A stretch of 24,643 nt of DNA, taken from NCBI GenBank assembly GCA_035606335.1, contig DATNFP010000153.1, positions 1 through 24,643 of the forward strand, given 5' to 3'. Source of the stretch: DATNFP01 sp035606335. GTDB taxonomy: Bacteria; Bacteroidota; Bacteroidia; Chitinophagales; Chitinophagaceae. Shown here piece after piece: positions 23,792 through 24,643 of this stretch. The notes beneath the pieces were generated by a model that was given only the letters and a program-made list of their open reading frames with translations, was not told the origin of the DNA and did no database searches. How positions within the stretch are numbered: position 1 is the first letter of the stretch; every line of letters starts with the position of its first letter. The translations under genes were made by a program, and so were the position numbers.

Positions 23792-24610
23792 TTATTTGCT
23801 TGTTATAACAGAAGTTTCCCAGCCATCATACTGAGCATTATATTTTTGGGCTTCCTCTTTTAGCTCATTAGTCAATGGCCAGATTACATCGGGCTGTACA
23901 GATGTGACCTTTGATATCCTCAATTCATAAGGATGCTTATTTTCTTTATCAATTTTCGCCTCACCTATATCGTAGTTTTTTAGCTGTGCAAATGTTACAA
24001 AAGAGCTTCTGTCATTTGCTGAATTGAAATATAAATAGAAGTCTACCTGTCGGGGTGTTTTAAGGCTGTCACCTGCCTGTAATAATTGGGTAATTATCTT
24101 ATTGTTTTCTATCCAGGTAAATGTCTGTTCGTTTGGATATAGAAACTCCCTGTAGCTTTTCCATCCTGGGTCGGGAAATATCTCTAAATAATATTTATAG
24201 CCATCGAAATATTTATGATACATCTTTGTTATAGCATGCCTGATCGATGAAGTATCTGATACATAATAATAGTTTACCCTTCTGCCGTCATAGGTGAGCG
24301 TACCCACCAGCACATTTGCAGTCATCCCGGTAATTGTATTATCGGTCATGTCGAGGATACTTTCCAATTTATCTATTTCATCTTTTTGCGGCATATCATC
24401 AGGAGTGCAATTATTGCAGTATGGCCCCGTAATAACAACAGCAGGATATCGCCTATCGGGTGCAAGCGTGTATTGGGACAGATCAACTAATATAGAGCCA
24501 GTCTTGCCGTTATCAAATTGAGTGACGTATGTTTCCCAGTTTCCCTGCGCATGCGCAACAGTGAAGAACAGACAAAAGATTATAGTATAAATAGTAAAGC
24601 GATGATTCAT
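23792..24610 (-). CDS. Exported DUF695-RraB two-domain protein
   Basis: The ATG at 24610 gives 272 residues; a TTG just before it is less likely. Residues 1-22 form a signal peptide (basic MNHR, hydrophobic core, AHA-Q). Residues 24-158 match DUF695 ('NWETYVTQFDNGKTGSILVD', 'ANVLVGTLTYDGRRVNYYYV', 'YLEIFPDPGWKSYREFLYPN'). Residues 166-268 match the RraB fold ('VDFYLYFNSANDRSSFVTFA', 'KNYDIGEAKI', 'PYELRISKVTSVQPDVIWPL', 'YDGWETSVI'). RraB in E. coli is a cytoplasmic inhibitor of RNase E, and the DUF695-RraB pairing occurs elsewhere without a signal. Here the signal peptide would place it outside the cytoplasm, so an RNase role is doubtful. C65 and C68 ('CNNC') form a CxxC pair in the DUF695 part. 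Confidence 0.75.
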   Translation of the reverse strand: MNHRFTIYTIIFCLFFTVAHAQGNWETYVTQFDNGKTGSILVDLSQYTLAPDRRYPAVVITGPYCNNCTPDDMPQKDEIDKLESILDMTDNTITGMTANVLVGTLTYDGRRVNYYYVSDTSSIRHAITKMYHKYFDGYKYYLEIFPDPGWKSYREFLYPNEQTFTWIENNKIITQLLQAGDSLKTPRQVDFYLYFNSANDRSSFVTFAQLKNYDIGEAKIDKENKHPYELRISKVTSVQPDVIWPLTNELKEEAQKYNAQYDGWETSVITSK

Positions 24611-24643
24611 CAATTTGAATTATTAAAAGATACCGTTCAAAGT

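Overview
The window is AT-rich and reads as a chromosome segment from a member of the Bacteroidota, probably close to the Chitinophagaceae. The evidence is type IX secretion (T9SS) C-terminal sorting domains (several 'NPxP/YPNPF'-type ends), a TonB-dependent receptor with a carboxypeptidase-D regulatory-like extension, CcmE/CcmF cytochrome c biogenesis, an UMF1-type MFS permease, weak or absent Shine-Dalgarno sites, and a few promoter candidates of the TTTG / TAnnTTTG Bacteroidota type. I saw no tRNA, rRNA, CRISPR array, transposase or integrase.

Layout. Positions 1-1514 hold a terminator and a T9SS-secreted protein gene whose reading frame is broken only by one TAA at codon 31. Positions 1515-2254 (minus) hold a dsbB-type gene preceded by an easily missed 51-residue membrane protein gene resembling DUF5993. 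Positions 2393-3619 hold a solitary nucleoside-deoxyribosyltransferase/TIR-like protein with a TPR-like C-terminal half, a possible immune or nucleotide-sensing protein.

Positions 3849-12133 are the most coherent block, all on the plus strand: two tandem DUF4331 proteins (only the second carries a T9SS sorting domain), a strong terminator, a TPR lipoprotein, a HupE/UreJ-like membrane protein and a TonB-dependent receptor with a histidine-rich plug. Together they look like an outer-membrane-to-inner-membrane uptake system, plausibly for a metal. That function is inferred.

Positions 12148-14526 (minus) hold an outer-membrane beta-barrel porin and an ammonium transporter in one operon. Positions 14621-16091 are messy: a terminase-small-subunit-like HTH gene carrying repeat-derived sequence in its open frame, two perfect palindromes near its start, two tandem REP-like repeats, and an orphan T9SS sorting-domain remnant. 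Positions 16130-19037 (minus) are ccmE-ccmF, where CcmE has the CxxxY heme-binding variant instead of the classical histidine.

Positions 19295-20332 encode an agmatinase/arginase-family ureohydrolase with a promoter and an inverted repeat upstream. A small lipoprotein follows on the minus strand (20344-20811). An MFS permease and an MBL-fold hydrolase form an operon (20953-23174) ended by a strong terminator. The right end (minus) has a small secreted protein and an exported DUF695-RraB two-domain protein. Start codons were reassigned in several genes where the longest frame began at an unlikely TTG or upstream of a signal peptide.
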